From NCBI RefSeq assembly GCF_042431545.1, contig NZ_JBHLYX010000009.1: DNA of 64,000 nucleotides; one strand, 5' to 3'. Below, one piece after another: positions 44,574 to 53,849 of the stretch. The DNA is from Pseudoalteromonas xiamenensis (GTDB lineage: Bacteria; Pseudomonadota; Gammaproteobacteria; Enterobacterales; Alteromonadaceae). The notes below the pieces were generated by a model. It was given only the letters and a program-made list of their open reading frames with translations, was not told the DNA's origin and did no database searches. The position numbers and the translations under genes are program-made. Position 1 is the first letter of the stretch; each line of letters starts with the position of its first letter.

Positions 44574-46430
44574 ATGAAGCGTTGTGTCTTGTTATTCATT
44601 CTTATCCAAAGCGCTTTATTGTGTGTACAGGCGCGAGAAGCCAATGGCCGAGGTATTGGTATATCTGAACAGCGGCAACAACTCAATGTCGTGTACGATG
44701 AACTACGTCGAGCGGTGCGTCGAGATTACGATTTATCGCTATTGCCTAGAATTCGTGTTTTTCGTGAACAAGCTAAAAGTTTTGGCGATGTGCCTATTAT
44801 CATTGATTCTTATCTTCTCGAAGGGGCATTGTTTGAACAATATGGTGCATACAAAGATGCTCTCGTAATGCATTTTGAAGCCTTGGCACTTGCTGAAAAA
44901 AGTCATGATGAACAACGTATTATCGATGTTTACTTCGCATTTGTTGAGCTTGAAGTGGAATTGGAACGATTTGACGCCGCTGAACGCTATTTACACAAAA
45001 TTTCGAAAGCACTGCAAAGAAGTCAAATTGGCGGAACGCCAACTTACCTTTTATCGCTTTGGCAAGCACAGATATTGCAATTCAAGGGCAGTTATCGAGA
45101 AGTGGTAGCGAAGATGCGTCCGCTCTTTGAGCAAACTAATTTACCAGATGACTTAAAAGCAAAAGTGACGCTACTTTACGCGCGTGGGTTGTTGTCCAGT
45201 GGTGAATTTGAAGCAGCACGTCGTGCGTTACTCGAGGTTAAGTCGCTTCAGCAAGTGTATACCTCTAAAGAACAGATTGAATACCAAATTTTGCTTGCCA
45301 AGTGTCACCTTCAAGCTGGGGAATTCTATCAAGCTGAACTTTTGGCAACCAAAGAACTACAACAAACATTCGATACGCGTTACCTCACTGAACAAGGAGA
45401 GTTACAGCAAATTCTTGCTAATGCTCATGTACAGCAACAGCAGTACAAACAAGCCCATCTCTATATTCAACGTGCTTTGATGACTGAGCGTGCCATAAAC
45501 CTGCAAAAACGCAGTAACAAAGTGCTTCAGTTGGAAGCGCAGTTTTCCGTCGCGCAACAAAAGCAGCAATTAAACGTGCTTGAGCGAGATAACGCACAGC
45601 AGGCACAAAAATTAGAGCGGCAGCAACAGCAACTGGAAAATGCAAGACTCACGCAACAGCGATGGATTTTATTGGCGCTGTTACTGTTTGGTGTAGGTGG
45701 TTTTTTATATTGGCGCTGGCAAAACAAGCGCTACTTAATTGTCCTTAAACAACAAGTACAAGCCAGAACAGCCGAGCTTGCTGAACGCAATGAACGTTTA
45801 CAAGCCTTGAGTTTTACCGATAGTTTGACGGGACTTAGAAATCGCCATTATTTCTTTAGCGTAATTGATGGTTTTATCAGTCAAACTCAGCAAAGAGAAA
45901 GTGTGCTTTGCTTGGTCGACATCGATCATTTTAAGCGTATTAACGACACTTACGGTCATGCTGCGGGTGATGTCATTTTGCAACGTTTTGCGGAAATTCT
46001 AAAACAGTGCACTCGACGTTCAGATATCGTGGTACGTTGGGGAGGAGAGGAATTTTTGTTGCTTATGCCTGACATGTCACGACAAGAGGCATGTGAGGTT
46101 GCCGAGCGCATTCGATTGCAAGTCAGCAGTTATCCATTTGTGATAAATGACCACATCTTGACCTGCACGTGTTCAATTGGATTTGCACCGTTACCGCTCG
46201 TGCCTGAACGTGATAAATGGTTAAATTGGGAGCAAACCTTAGAACTGGCCGATGTCGGTTTGTACATTGCGAAAGAAACGCGTCGTAACGCTTGGATGGG
46301 AATAGCACAATTGGTGCATCCAGAGGCATATCAAAATGCCGAAGTGTTCTCAAAACAGGCGAGAGTACTCATCCGAAGCGGCGAGCTAAAGGTTTTTGCA
46401 AGTCACAGCCAAGTAATGTTAGAAACCTAA
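44574..46430 (+). CDS. Diguanylate cyclase with periplasmic TPR-type sensor region
   Basis: 618 residues from ATG at 44574 (GGAAGG upstream). Signal peptide (VLLFILIQSALLCVQA), helical TPR-like region to ~350 (YGAYKDALVMHFEALALAEK), transmembrane helix ~362-384 (WILLALLLFGVGGFLYW), short coiled coil, then GGDEF domain ~410-575 with an intact active site (RWGGEEFLLLMP) and DIDHFKRINDTYGHAAGD. It should make c-di-GMP. No RxxD inhibitory site was checked beyond DMSRQEAC. Co-transcribed with the binding protein upstream. Confidence 0.88.
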   Translation: MKRCVLLFILIQSALLCVQAREANGRGIGISEQRQQLNVVYDELRRAVRRDYDLSLLPRIRVFREQAKSFGDVPIIIDSYLLEGALFEQYGAYKDALVMHFEALALAEKSHDEQRIIDVYFAFVELEVELERFDAAERYLHKISKALQRSQIGGTPTYLLSLWQAQILQFKGSYREVVAKMRPLFEQTNLPDDLKAKVTLLYARGLLSSGEFEAARRALLEVKSLQQVYTSKEQIEYQILLAKCHLQAGEFYQAELLATKELQQTFDTRYLTEQGELQQILANAHVQQQQYKQAHLYIQRALMTERAINLQKRSNKVLQLEAQFSVAQQKQQLNVLERDNAQQAQKLERQQQQLENARLTQQRWILLALLLFGVGGFLYWRWQNKRYLIVLKQQVQARTAELAERNERLQALSFTDSLTGLRNRHYFFSVIDGFISQTQQRESVLCLVDIDHFKRINDTYGHAAGDVILQRFAEILKQCTRRSDIVVRWGGEEFLLLMPDMSRQEACEVAERIRLQVSSYPFVINDHILTCTCSIGFAPLPLVPERDKWLNWEQTLELADVGLYIAKETRRNAWMGIAQLVHPEAYQNAEVFSKQARVLIRSGELKVFASHSQVMLET

Positions 46431-46447
46431 ACGCCATGATTACGACG

Positions 46448-46476
46448 TTTCACGCAACATGGTGATGTCGTATAAT
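46448..46476 (+). promoter_or_regulatory. Possible hrpB promoter
   Basis: TTTCAC (46448-46453), 17-nt spacer, perfect -10 TATAAT (46471-46476); 32 nt before the GTG start. Confidence 0.45.
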
Positions 46477-46508
46477 CCTCATTAAAATGATTTAAATGCG
46501 AAAAATCT

Positions 46509-48998
46509 GTGTTACCAATTCACCAACACCTTTCTCAAATTGCCCAGTTGCTTGAGGCAAAAGGAACACTCGTTCTTGAAGCCGAACCCGGGGCAGGTAA
46601 ATCAACAGCGGTGCCGTTGTCGTTACTCAGTGCTACATGGTTGGGTGGCAAAAAAATCGTTATGTTGGAGCCGCGCCGAGTCGCTGTAAAATCGATAGCC
46701 AGTTATTTGGCAAAGCAATTGGGAGAGGCAATTGGAGAAACAGTGGGTTATCAGATCCGCAATGAATCCAAGGTGTCGGCAAAAACAAAATTGGAAATAG
46801 TTACAGAAGGCGTTTTAACACGCCGCATCCAATCCGACCCTGAGTTATCAGATACTGCCTTACTGATTTTCGACGAATTCCATGAACGCTCTATTCACGC
46901 CGACTTAGCATTGATGTTGAGTCAAGAAATTCGATTAGGGTTTCGTGATGATTTGCGAATTCTTGTAATGTCAGCAAGCATGGACAGCGAATTTGTCAGC
47001 GAATATCTTGATAGAGCACCCATTTTAGCCTGCGAAGGGCGAGTCTTTCCCGTGGAAACGGTGTATCAAGCTTCGGATAATCAGCCAATCGCTCAGCAAG
47101 TAAGTAAAGCTCTCAACTATGCCATGTCTGCCATGCCAAAGGGCGATGCCCTTGTCTTTTTGCCGGGGCAAGGTGACATTAGTCGCGTCTATAACTTGCT
47201 AAAAGAACAATTCGTTGATGAGGTTGAATTACTTACCCTATTTGGCGCGATGCCTTTGAATGAGCAAATGCACATTCTAAATGGGGGAAAAGGTGGCCTG
47301 CGACGTATTATTCTCAGCACCAATATTGCTGAAACAAGTTTGACTATTCCAAATATCACCATCGTAATCGATTCGGGTTTAGAAAAACGGATTAACTTTG
47401 ATGTTAAGTCCGGCTTGTCGCGATTGGATACGCAACGAATTGCGCTTTCGTCTGCAGTGCAACGGGCGGGACGAGCCGGTCGTACTCAAGCTGGATTATG
47501 TATTCGTTTGTGGTCTTCTCAGGAACACACAACATTCGCGGACTTCCCCAAAGAAGAGATCATGACAACGGATTTGGATGGCGTTGTGTTGGAATTAGCG
47601 AAATGGGGGATCGCTCGATTTAATGAAGCAAATTGGTTGAGTGCACCTCCATTGCTGCACTTTGAATCGGCGCAAACACTAAACCGTCAGCTTGGTTTTT
47701 TGTCTGATGCAAATAAATTGACCGAACTTGGGCTTAAAGCTCATGCAATTCCGGCAGGGCCAAGACTTAGTGCAATAAAACTCGCAGCTTGCAACGAAAG
47801 TGAGAGGCAAGTTGCTTCGATTTTACTCGCCGTATTGCAAGAGCGAGATTTACTCTTAGCGCCACATTCAGCGCAACTATTAGACCGAATTCTGGTGGTG
47901 TTCGAGGGATTACAACGACAAGCAATATTTGGTGTTCGAAAGAACCTTGTTCAGCAAATTCTTCAATCCATTAAGTCTAAAAGTGACGCGAAGCCAGTTG
48001 AGAGTACTTACTCACCAACCGATTTGTCTGAGCTGATCGCTCGGTTTTTGCTCGTGGGCTTTCCAGATAGAATAGCAAAACAAAGCCCGAGTGACCGTGC
48101 TCGCTACACGCTCGCGAATGGTCGTGGCGTACGACTAAAAGCAGATGATCCACTTTGTAAACATGACTGGTTGGTCGTTGTGGATTGTGATGGACAAAAT
48201 AAAGATGGTTTAATTTATTTGGCAGAGCCAGTGTCAGAGCCTGTATTATTAGAGAAGCTGCAATCGCACTTAGTGGCAGAAGAGCGCTGGCAACTCGACG
48301 CCACAAAAGAAAAATTGGTGGGAAGACGAGAGTTGCGTTTTCAACAGTTGACGGTAAAAAGCGAAAATTTACCGGCGCCAAATCCTAAGACGTTTAAAAC
48401 ATGTGTCGCCTCGTTATTAAACGAAGAAGGACTTTCGCTGTTGAATTGGAACGAGCAATGTGTGCGATGGGTCGCTAGAACAAATTGGCTGTCGCAATAC
48501 CTCAATGATTTCCCAAAAATTAATGAACTTACCCTGGTTAATTCTGCGGCTGAATGGTTATTACCTTACCTGCCTGATGTCACCAATCTTAAAGCGCTAA
48601 AACAGGTGCCCATATTCGGCCTACTCAAAAGCACTTTAACGTGGGAGCAGCAGCAAGTTTTAGATCAAGAAGCACCCGACAATTATGAAACCCCAAGTGG
48701 AACTAAGGTGCGGATTGATTATTGTAATGCAGCACCTACCGTCGCCGTGCGTCTTCAAGAAGTGTTTGGCGAGGTTGAATCGCTGCGCATTGCAGGCGGA
48801 AGGGTCGCGTTACGTTATGAGCTATTGTCGCCAGCCCTAAGGCCATTACAGACCACAAGTGATTTGGCGCATTTTTGGCGAAATGCCTACGTTGAGGTTG
48901 CCAAAGAGATGCGAGGGCGATACCCAAAACACAGGTGGCCTGAAGAACCTTGGTTAGAGAAAGCTGGGCACTCGCTTAAATCTCGTCAGCCAAAATAG
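46509..48998 (+). CDS. hrpB: ATP-dependent RNA helicase HrpB
   Basis: 829 residues, GTG start. DEAH-family motifs: Walker A EAEPGAGKST, DEFHERS (motif II), SASMD (III), QRAGRAGR (VI). The C-terminal HrpB-specific region (WLLPYLPDVTNLKALKQV, RPLQTTSDLAHFWRNAYVEV, MRGRYPKHRWPEEPW) is complete. The family is widespread; its RNA substrate is not well defined. Confidence 0.95.
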   Translation: MLPIHQHLSQIAQLLEAKGTLVLEAEPGAGKSTAVPLSLLSATWLGGKKIVMLEPRRVAVKSIASYLAKQLGEAIGETVGYQIRNESKVSAKTKLEIVTEGVLTRRIQSDPELSDTALLIFDEFHERSIHADLALMLSQEIRLGFRDDLRILVMSASMDSEFVSEYLDRAPILACEGRVFPVETVYQASDNQPIAQQVSKALNYAMSAMPKGDALVFLPGQGDISRVYNLLKEQFVDEVELLTLFGAMPLNEQMHILNGGKGGLRRIILSTNIAETSLTIPNITIVIDSGLEKRINFDVKSGLSRLDTQRIALSSAVQRAGRAGRTQAGLCIRLWSSQEHTTFADFPKEEIMTTDLDGVVLELAKWGIARFNEANWLSAPPLLHFESAQTLNRQLGFLSDANKLTELGLKAHAIPAGPRLSAIKLAACNESERQVASILLAVLQERDLLLAPHSAQLLDRILVVFEGLQRQAIFGVRKNLVQQILQSIKSKSDAKPVESTYSPTDLSELIARFLLVGFPDRIAKQSPSDRARYTLANGRGVRLKADDPLCKHDWLVVVDCDGQNKDGLIYLAEPVSEPVLLEKLQSHLVAEERWQLDATKEKLVGRRELRFQQLTVKSENLPAPNPKTFKTCVASLLNEEGLSLLNWNEQCVRWVARTNWLSQYLNDFPKINELTLVNSAAEWLLPYLPDVTNLKALKQVPIFGLLKSTLTWEQQQVLDQEAPDNYETPSGTKVRIDYCNAAPTVAVRLQEVFGEVESLRIAGGRVALRYELLSPALRPLQTTSDLAHFWRNAYVEVAKEMRGRYPKHRWPEEPWLEKAGHSLKSRQPK

Positions 48999-49034
48999 CA
49001 CAATGGCGTCCACAACAAGGGAGCGAACAGGGAG

Positions 49035-50714
49035 CTAAAGGTGGCTCCCGCCTTCAACCGTGTCTTCAGATTCTTCATATTGATACACAGCAAGGTTATT
49101 TCTACCCAATTGTTTTGCTTTGGACAGGGCGTGACCCGCACGTTGCAAAAGGTCACTTTGTGAGACGGAGACGTCGTCATTAAAAGAAATTCCAATACTG
49201 CAGGATATTTTGACGGTACCTTTAATCGTCGTAATTGAACTTCCAAAGATAAGCGCTTTGAGCTCTTCCATAGCAAGTTCTATCGCATCTCGAGACTGTT
49301 CAGGCAGCAAAATGGCAAATTCGGAATCACTTAGTCGCCCACAACAATCTGCTTTTTTGGTAATAGTACGCATCGCCGTGGCGACTTTAGACAAAACAAT
49401 GTCAGTAATGTCAGCACCCCAATGTTCGAGGAGCATTTGGAATTGGTCGATTTCTAACAACGCCAAACTAAGAGGCCGGTTAAACCGTTTTGCTCTATCA
49501 AGCTCTTCATCAAAACGTTTGTAAAAATATCGGCGGTTATAGAGACCTGTTATGGGGTCTTCAATCGCATTTTGCGCAAGCTGTAGATGACTTGCCTGAA
49601 GCTGTTGATTCCGCTCTGAGACTTCATCTCGTAGCTCTTCATTTAAATGGCGGAGCTTTTCGGCCATGGTAATAAACTCTGCGGATAGTTCTTTTGCTTC
49701 CAGCCAACCGCGATAACTATTGGTCGGTAATTTTTCTCCTGTACGTAGCTTATGTCCGTAGTCTCTTAACAGTTGTAGTGGGCTTTGAATGTACTTAGCG
49801 AGTAAAAGTGCAAGCACAATGGCGAGGATTACCATCATTAGACTGTAGTAAATAACCCGATTTTGGTTTTGGAAGGTGAGGTAATTGACCTCTTTTTCGT
49901 CAATCTTGACGACCAGTCCCCACCCTAATTTGGGTATAAATTGCGTAGCGGCAAGGACGGGTACTTCACGGTAGTCAGGCGCATTATTCATGATAATGGA
50001 TTTACCGTGCAGCGCCTGAATGATTGGAACATCTTCTCGAATACTTGCGACTTTGCGGTGAAAAGCGGCATCTGGGTCATATTTTAATGGCACGGCAAAT
50101 ATGGCGTCACCGTTTTTGTCTTGGATAGCAAAAAGCCATTCCCCCGTTTTTCCAAGCCCCGTTCTATCAGAGATAAGTTCATTGATAGCGGTAGTACTAA
50201 ACGTCAGCTTTATAAAGCCAATAAGCGCATTCTCGAAGTAAATTGGTTGAACATGTACAAGTTGAACGCCTGAGGTATCAGGGACTAATTCCGTTTGCAA
50301 TTCGAAAGGATTCGCGAGCGAGACATGTGTATACGCGGTAGATGAGTTGGTTGTGATCACCAGATTTCCAAGCGCATTGTACACCGTAAAGTGATCCAGT
50401 GATTTCAGCGATTGTGTTGAATCAAGTAGTGTATTTTTAAGTGTTTCCAAATGGTTCTGGGTTCGTTCATTGAGCCAACCCGCGAGGGCTGTCTTTAACC
50501 CAACATTATTTGCGATCATGGCGGTGTAGTTTTGGGTTTCATTGACAAGCGCTTCAATACGACGTTTTCCAATTTGTGCCAGTGACGCAATTTGCTTCGC
50601 CATTAGGTCTCGATGGTATTGAGCCGTATTTAAATTGATGTAATACACCCCAATCAGCAAGGGTAAAATTGACAGTGACACACACAGGGACATTACAAGA
50701 AGTTTGAGCTTCAT
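49035..50714 (-). CDS. Cache-HAMP-GGDEF protein with degenerate active site
   Basis: 559 residues. TM1 (~4-26), periplasmic double-Cache sensor (~30-275), TM2 (~286-308), HAMP-like linker, GGDEF domain (~385-545). The signature GG(D/E)EF is replaced by SDSEF at ~461 (GRLSDSEFAILLP), so cyclase activity is unlikely; DPITGLYNRRYFYKRFDEEL is kept. Such proteins often act as receptors or regulators. Its stop lies 36 nt from the converging hrpB stop. Confidence 0.85.
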   Translation of the reverse strand: MKLKLLVMSLCVSLSILPLLIGVYYINLNTAQYHRDLMAKQIASLAQIGKRRIEALVNETQNYTAMIANNVGLKTALAGWLNERTQNHLETLKNTLLDSTQSLKSLDHFTVYNALGNLVITTNSSTAYTHVSLANPFELQTELVPDTSGVQLVHVQPIYFENALIGFIKLTFSTTAINELISDRTGLGKTGEWLFAIQDKNGDAIFAVPLKYDPDAAFHRKVASIREDVPIIQALHGKSIIMNNAPDYREVPVLAATQFIPKLGWGLVVKIDEKEVNYLTFQNQNRVIYYSLMMVILAIVLALLLAKYIQSPLQLLRDYGHKLRTGEKLPTNSYRGWLEAKELSAEFITMAEKLRHLNEELRDEVSERNQQLQASHLQLAQNAIEDPITGLYNRRYFYKRFDEELDRAKRFNRPLSLALLEIDQFQMLLEHWGADITDIVLSKVATAMRTITKKADCCGRLSDSEFAILLPEQSRDAIELAMEELKALIFGSSITTIKGTVKISCSIGISFNDDVSVSQSDLLQRAGHALSKAKQLGRNNLAVYQYEESEDTVEGGSHL

Positions 50715-50913
50715 CTTTGCTCCTAAAATCCTTTTTCATTTCAAGTGTAGAATAGAATGTGGCTATTCAACCATTTTCTTTTTATTCGAATAAGCGGGAC
50801 TTAAAAGTAAGGTAGGTACTGTGTGATGTTGCTAAATTCGACAAGATTAAACGCGGAGCATGGATGGTTTAATCAACAAACCTGCATTTCATATTCTTAG
50901 ACATAAATAAAAC

Positions 50914-50944
50914 TTTACCTCAAGGTTGATTGAGGTTTTAGAGT
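50914..50944 (+). promoter_or_regulatory. SoxR-type promoter of the MFS exporter
   Basis: -35 TTTACC (50914-50919), 19-nt spacer, -10 TAGAGT (50939-50944). The spacer holds CCTCAAGGTTGATTGAGG (50918-50935), a dyad CCTCAA-N6-TTGAGG matching 14 of 18 bases of the SoxR box I recall from E. coli soxS. The overlong spacer is the hallmark of MerR-family activated promoters. Confidence 0.7.
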
Positions 50945-50970
50945 AGAGTCACTTTTAAGGGAGTGACAAT

Positions 50971-52191
50971 ATGATCAAAACAATGACACATTTCACCAAG
51001 CTAACGTGGGTACTGTTACTTGGTAATTTTGCCATTCGCACGTCTTATTTTATGGTTTGGCCTTTTCTTGCGGTAATTCTTTATGACCGTTATGGACTGA
51101 CGGCTGTTGAAGTAGGAGGACTTTTGAGTTTGTCAGCTGTCTTCTCAACGTCAATAGGCTTTTTCACCGGTTATCTCGCTGATCGTTTTGGGCGTTTGCC
51201 CATTTTAATGTTGGCAATTGCACTCGGTATTATTGCCTTTTTAGGGCTTGCTGTTATGACAGATCTCGTTTCATTTATGGCCTTTGTCGCGTTAGCGACA
51301 ATGCCTCGAGCCTTGTGGGATGCACCAAGTAAAGCCTTAATGTCTGACGAATTACCAGATCAAAATCATCGGGAGTTGGCTTATCAGACGCTGTATTTTT
51401 TGGTGAATGTGGGGGCGGCATTTGGCCCGCTGTTTGGACTTTGGGCTGGGTTGAATGGCAATGTAGGACTGTTTGCGTTTACTGCATTGGCCTATTTAGG
51501 GATGGGCTTAGGGGTACTGATATTTTGGTCTGGGCGCCATCAAGTGGCAAAAAGTGGTTTGGGCGTACCCGCTTTCTCAACTTGGTTGTCTATTTTACGT
51601 CGAGATAAGCGTTTCTTATTAGTTTTAGCCGCAAACTTTATTGTTTTTGTGGTCTTTGCTCAAAGTGACTCGACGCTGGTTCAATACCTTGCACGCGAAA
51701 ATGTCCCTGATCTTGCATTCTTGATTTCATCTTTAATCGTCATGAACGGCGCCATAATTGTGGTGGCTCAGTTTCCATTACTTGCCGTCATGCGCAACTG
51801 GTCTATTGAAAATAGGCTACTAGTGGGCAGCTTCCTATTGCTCATTTCACAGATCACAATGGCAGCAATTCACGTTAATTCGTATACCGGTTGGTTATTT
51901 GCGATGGCTATTCTAAGTCTTGGCGAGGCGATACTCTTTGCAAATTTAAATGTATTGTTAGATAGGCTATCACCAGAGTCGATGAAAGCGAGTTATTTTG
52001 GCGCGGCCGGTTTGTGTTCTTTAGGGTATGCATTTGCACCATTTATTGGTGGTGTAATTTTGCAATCATTCGGTGGTGTTCTACTCTTTTTAACTATGGC
52101 TTTTTTATGCTTATTAGTCATGGTGATATATCAGTTTTCCACGCGTTTTGCCGTCTTTACTGGTCATTCCGAATCACTGTGTAATACATAA
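50971..52191 (+). CDS. MFS transporter, probably redox-responsive exporter
   Basis: 406 residues, about 12 hydrophobic segments, with the MFS motif A in GYLADRFGRLPILML. ATG follows AGGGAG. It belongs to the multidrug-type MFS exporters; no closer subfamily is claimed. The SoxR-type promoter points to induction by redox-cycling compounds such as phenazines or quinones. Confidence 0.85.
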   Translation: MIKTMTHFTKLTWVLLLGNFAIRTSYFMVWPFLAVILYDRYGLTAVEVGGLLSLSAVFSTSIGFFTGYLADRFGRLPILMLAIALGIIAFLGLAVMTDLVSFMAFVALATMPRALWDAPSKALMSDELPDQNHRELAYQTLYFLVNVGAAFGPLFGLWAGLNGNVGLFAFTALAYLGMGLGVLIFWSGRHQVAKSGLGVPAFSTWLSILRRDKRFLLVLAANFIVFVVFAQSDSTLVQYLARENVPDLAFLISSLIVMNGAIIVVAQFPLLAVMRNWSIENRLLVGSFLLLISQITMAAIHVNSYTGWLFAMAILSLGEAILFANLNVLLDRLSPESMKASYFGAAGLCSLGYAFAPFIGGVILQSFGGVLLFLTMAFLCLLVMVIYQFSTRFAVFTGHSESLCNT

Positions 52192-52403
52192 AAATTACTC
52201 ACTCTTATCGAGAAATTTATTTCATTTGCGATGTAGGTAAATCAGCCTTATAAAGTGCGCAGAATGACCAACTGAATTCCGCTATTGCAGTACATGTGCT
52301 TGATCTTTTGGTTCTTTTTGCCAAAAAAATTAAAACTATTCGTCGGCACAACGAATTTTCAACTATACCTTGTATGCGTGCCCGTACTAATTTAGGAATT
52401 TAC

Positions 52404-53849
52404 ATGCTTAAAACGTTAATTGTGGTTGAATCAACAGCATTAGTGGAAGAGTTAGGTCTACCTAATACGCTTACTTTTGAGCGTTATCTACAAGACTACC
52501 CAAAACGCGACGAACCGAAAACACGCATTATTAACTTATGTAATACCGAGCAATATTTAAGTAAAGGCTACTATTGCTCTTTGTTGGCAGAGGCGCGTAA
52601 ACACGTTGTTCAACCAACGGTGAAAACCATCAACGCGCTGCGTTCTGAAACGTTAGATCTTAATCTGACAGCCAAGCAATTAAGTGAAGTAGCAAAGATT
52701 ACGAACGCGAAAACGTGGGTTTTCTTTGGCAAAACGAATGATGCGGCGTGGCAAAAAGTGGGGCAAATAGCACATAAGAAATACCCCGCACCTATTTTGC
52801 ATTTGGAGTATTTAGTTGAAACGAATCAAGTGCGCATTAAGCAAGGTTCGCTCAGTGAATTAGAAGGTGAGGAAAAGCAAGCGTTTCTAGCGCAATTAAC
52901 CTCGCATGCTGAATCAACGTGGCATATCGGTCAAACAACAAAACACGCTCGTTGGGAAATGGCAATTTTAGTAGACCCGAATGAACCTTCACCGCCGAGT
53001 GACAAAGACGCGATTGCGAAATTTGTAAAAGCGGCACGTAAACATGGTATTCATGCGGAAGTCAAAACACCGGAAACGTTAGAAGACGTAAGCCAATATG
53101 ATGCGTTGTTTATTCGTCAAACCACGGCGATTGATCATGTTACTTACAAGCTGGCAAGCAAAGCCGAAGCGAAAGGGATTGTCGTCATTGATGACGCAAC
53201 GTCGATTCTTCGTTGTTGCAATAAGGTATTTTTACATGATGCCTTCAGCTACAACAAAGTGCCTACCCTAAAAACGGTAACGGTGAGTGATAAAGAGCCG
53301 CACACTCTCGAGCAATTGGAAACTACGTTTAGCTACCCGATGGTGCTAAAAATGCCGGAAGGTTCGTTCTCTCGCGGTGTGTTCAAAGTAAAAGACAAAG
53401 AGGAATTGGAAGCGCGTTTAGGTGAATTACTCGCGGAAAGTGCGCTTGTTTTGGTGCAAGAGTTTTTATACACCGAGTACGATTGGCGTATTGGGGTGCT
53501 GAACGGTCGTGCAATTTATGCTTGTCGTTACTTTATGGCGCGCAACCACTGGCAGATTTATAACCACAACTCTAAACGTTTTAATTCAGGTGGTTGGGAA
53601 ACATTGCCGACTTTTGAAGTGCCTCGTGCAGTGCTTGAAGCCGCACTAAAGGCCTGTAAGGTGATCGGTAAAGGTCTTTATGGTGTTGATGTTAAAGAGC
53701 TTGCAGGTAAGGCTTACGTGATTGAAGTGAACGACAATCCGAGCATTGAAACAAAAGTGGAAGATGCGTATTTAGGCGATGAGCTGTATATGCAAATCAT
53801 GGCTGAATTTCAACGTCGCTTAGAGTTAAGAGGCAAAGACAATGACTAA
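52404..53849 (+). CDS. RimK-like ATP-grasp ligase with RLAN domain
   Basis: 481 residues from ATG at 52404 (TTTAGGAATT upstream); the frame is open to 52296 but the family starts at LKTLIVVESTALVEELG. N-terminal RLAN-type domain (~1-190, with LCNTEQYLSKGYYCSLLAEA), then ATP-grasp (~280-470: YPMVLKMPEGSFSRGVFKV, LVQEFLYTEYDWRIGVLNG, GVDVKELAGKAYVIEVNDNP). Members form amide bonds between an amino acid and a carboxylate. It overlaps the next gene by eight bases. The substrate is unknown. Confidence 0.88.
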   Translation: MLKTLIVVESTALVEELGLPNTLTFERYLQDYPKRDEPKTRIINLCNTEQYLSKGYYCSLLAEARKHVVQPTVKTINALRSETLDLNLTAKQLSEVAKITNAKTWVFFGKTNDAAWQKVGQIAHKKYPAPILHLEYLVETNQVRIKQGSLSELEGEEKQAFLAQLTSHAESTWHIGQTTKHARWEMAILVDPNEPSPPSDKDAIAKFVKAARKHGIHAEVKTPETLEDVSQYDALFIRQTTAIDHVTYKLASKAEAKGIVVIDDATSILRCCNKVFLHDAFSYNKVPTLKTVTVSDKEPHTLEQLETTFSYPMVLKMPEGSFSRGVFKVKDKEELEARLGELLAESALVLVQEFLYTEYDWRIGVLNGRAIYACRYFMARNHWQIYNHNSKRFNSGGWETLPTFEVPRAVLEAALKACKVIGKGLYGVDVKELAGKAYVIEVNDNPSIETKVEDAYLGDELYMQIMAEFQRRLELRGKDND

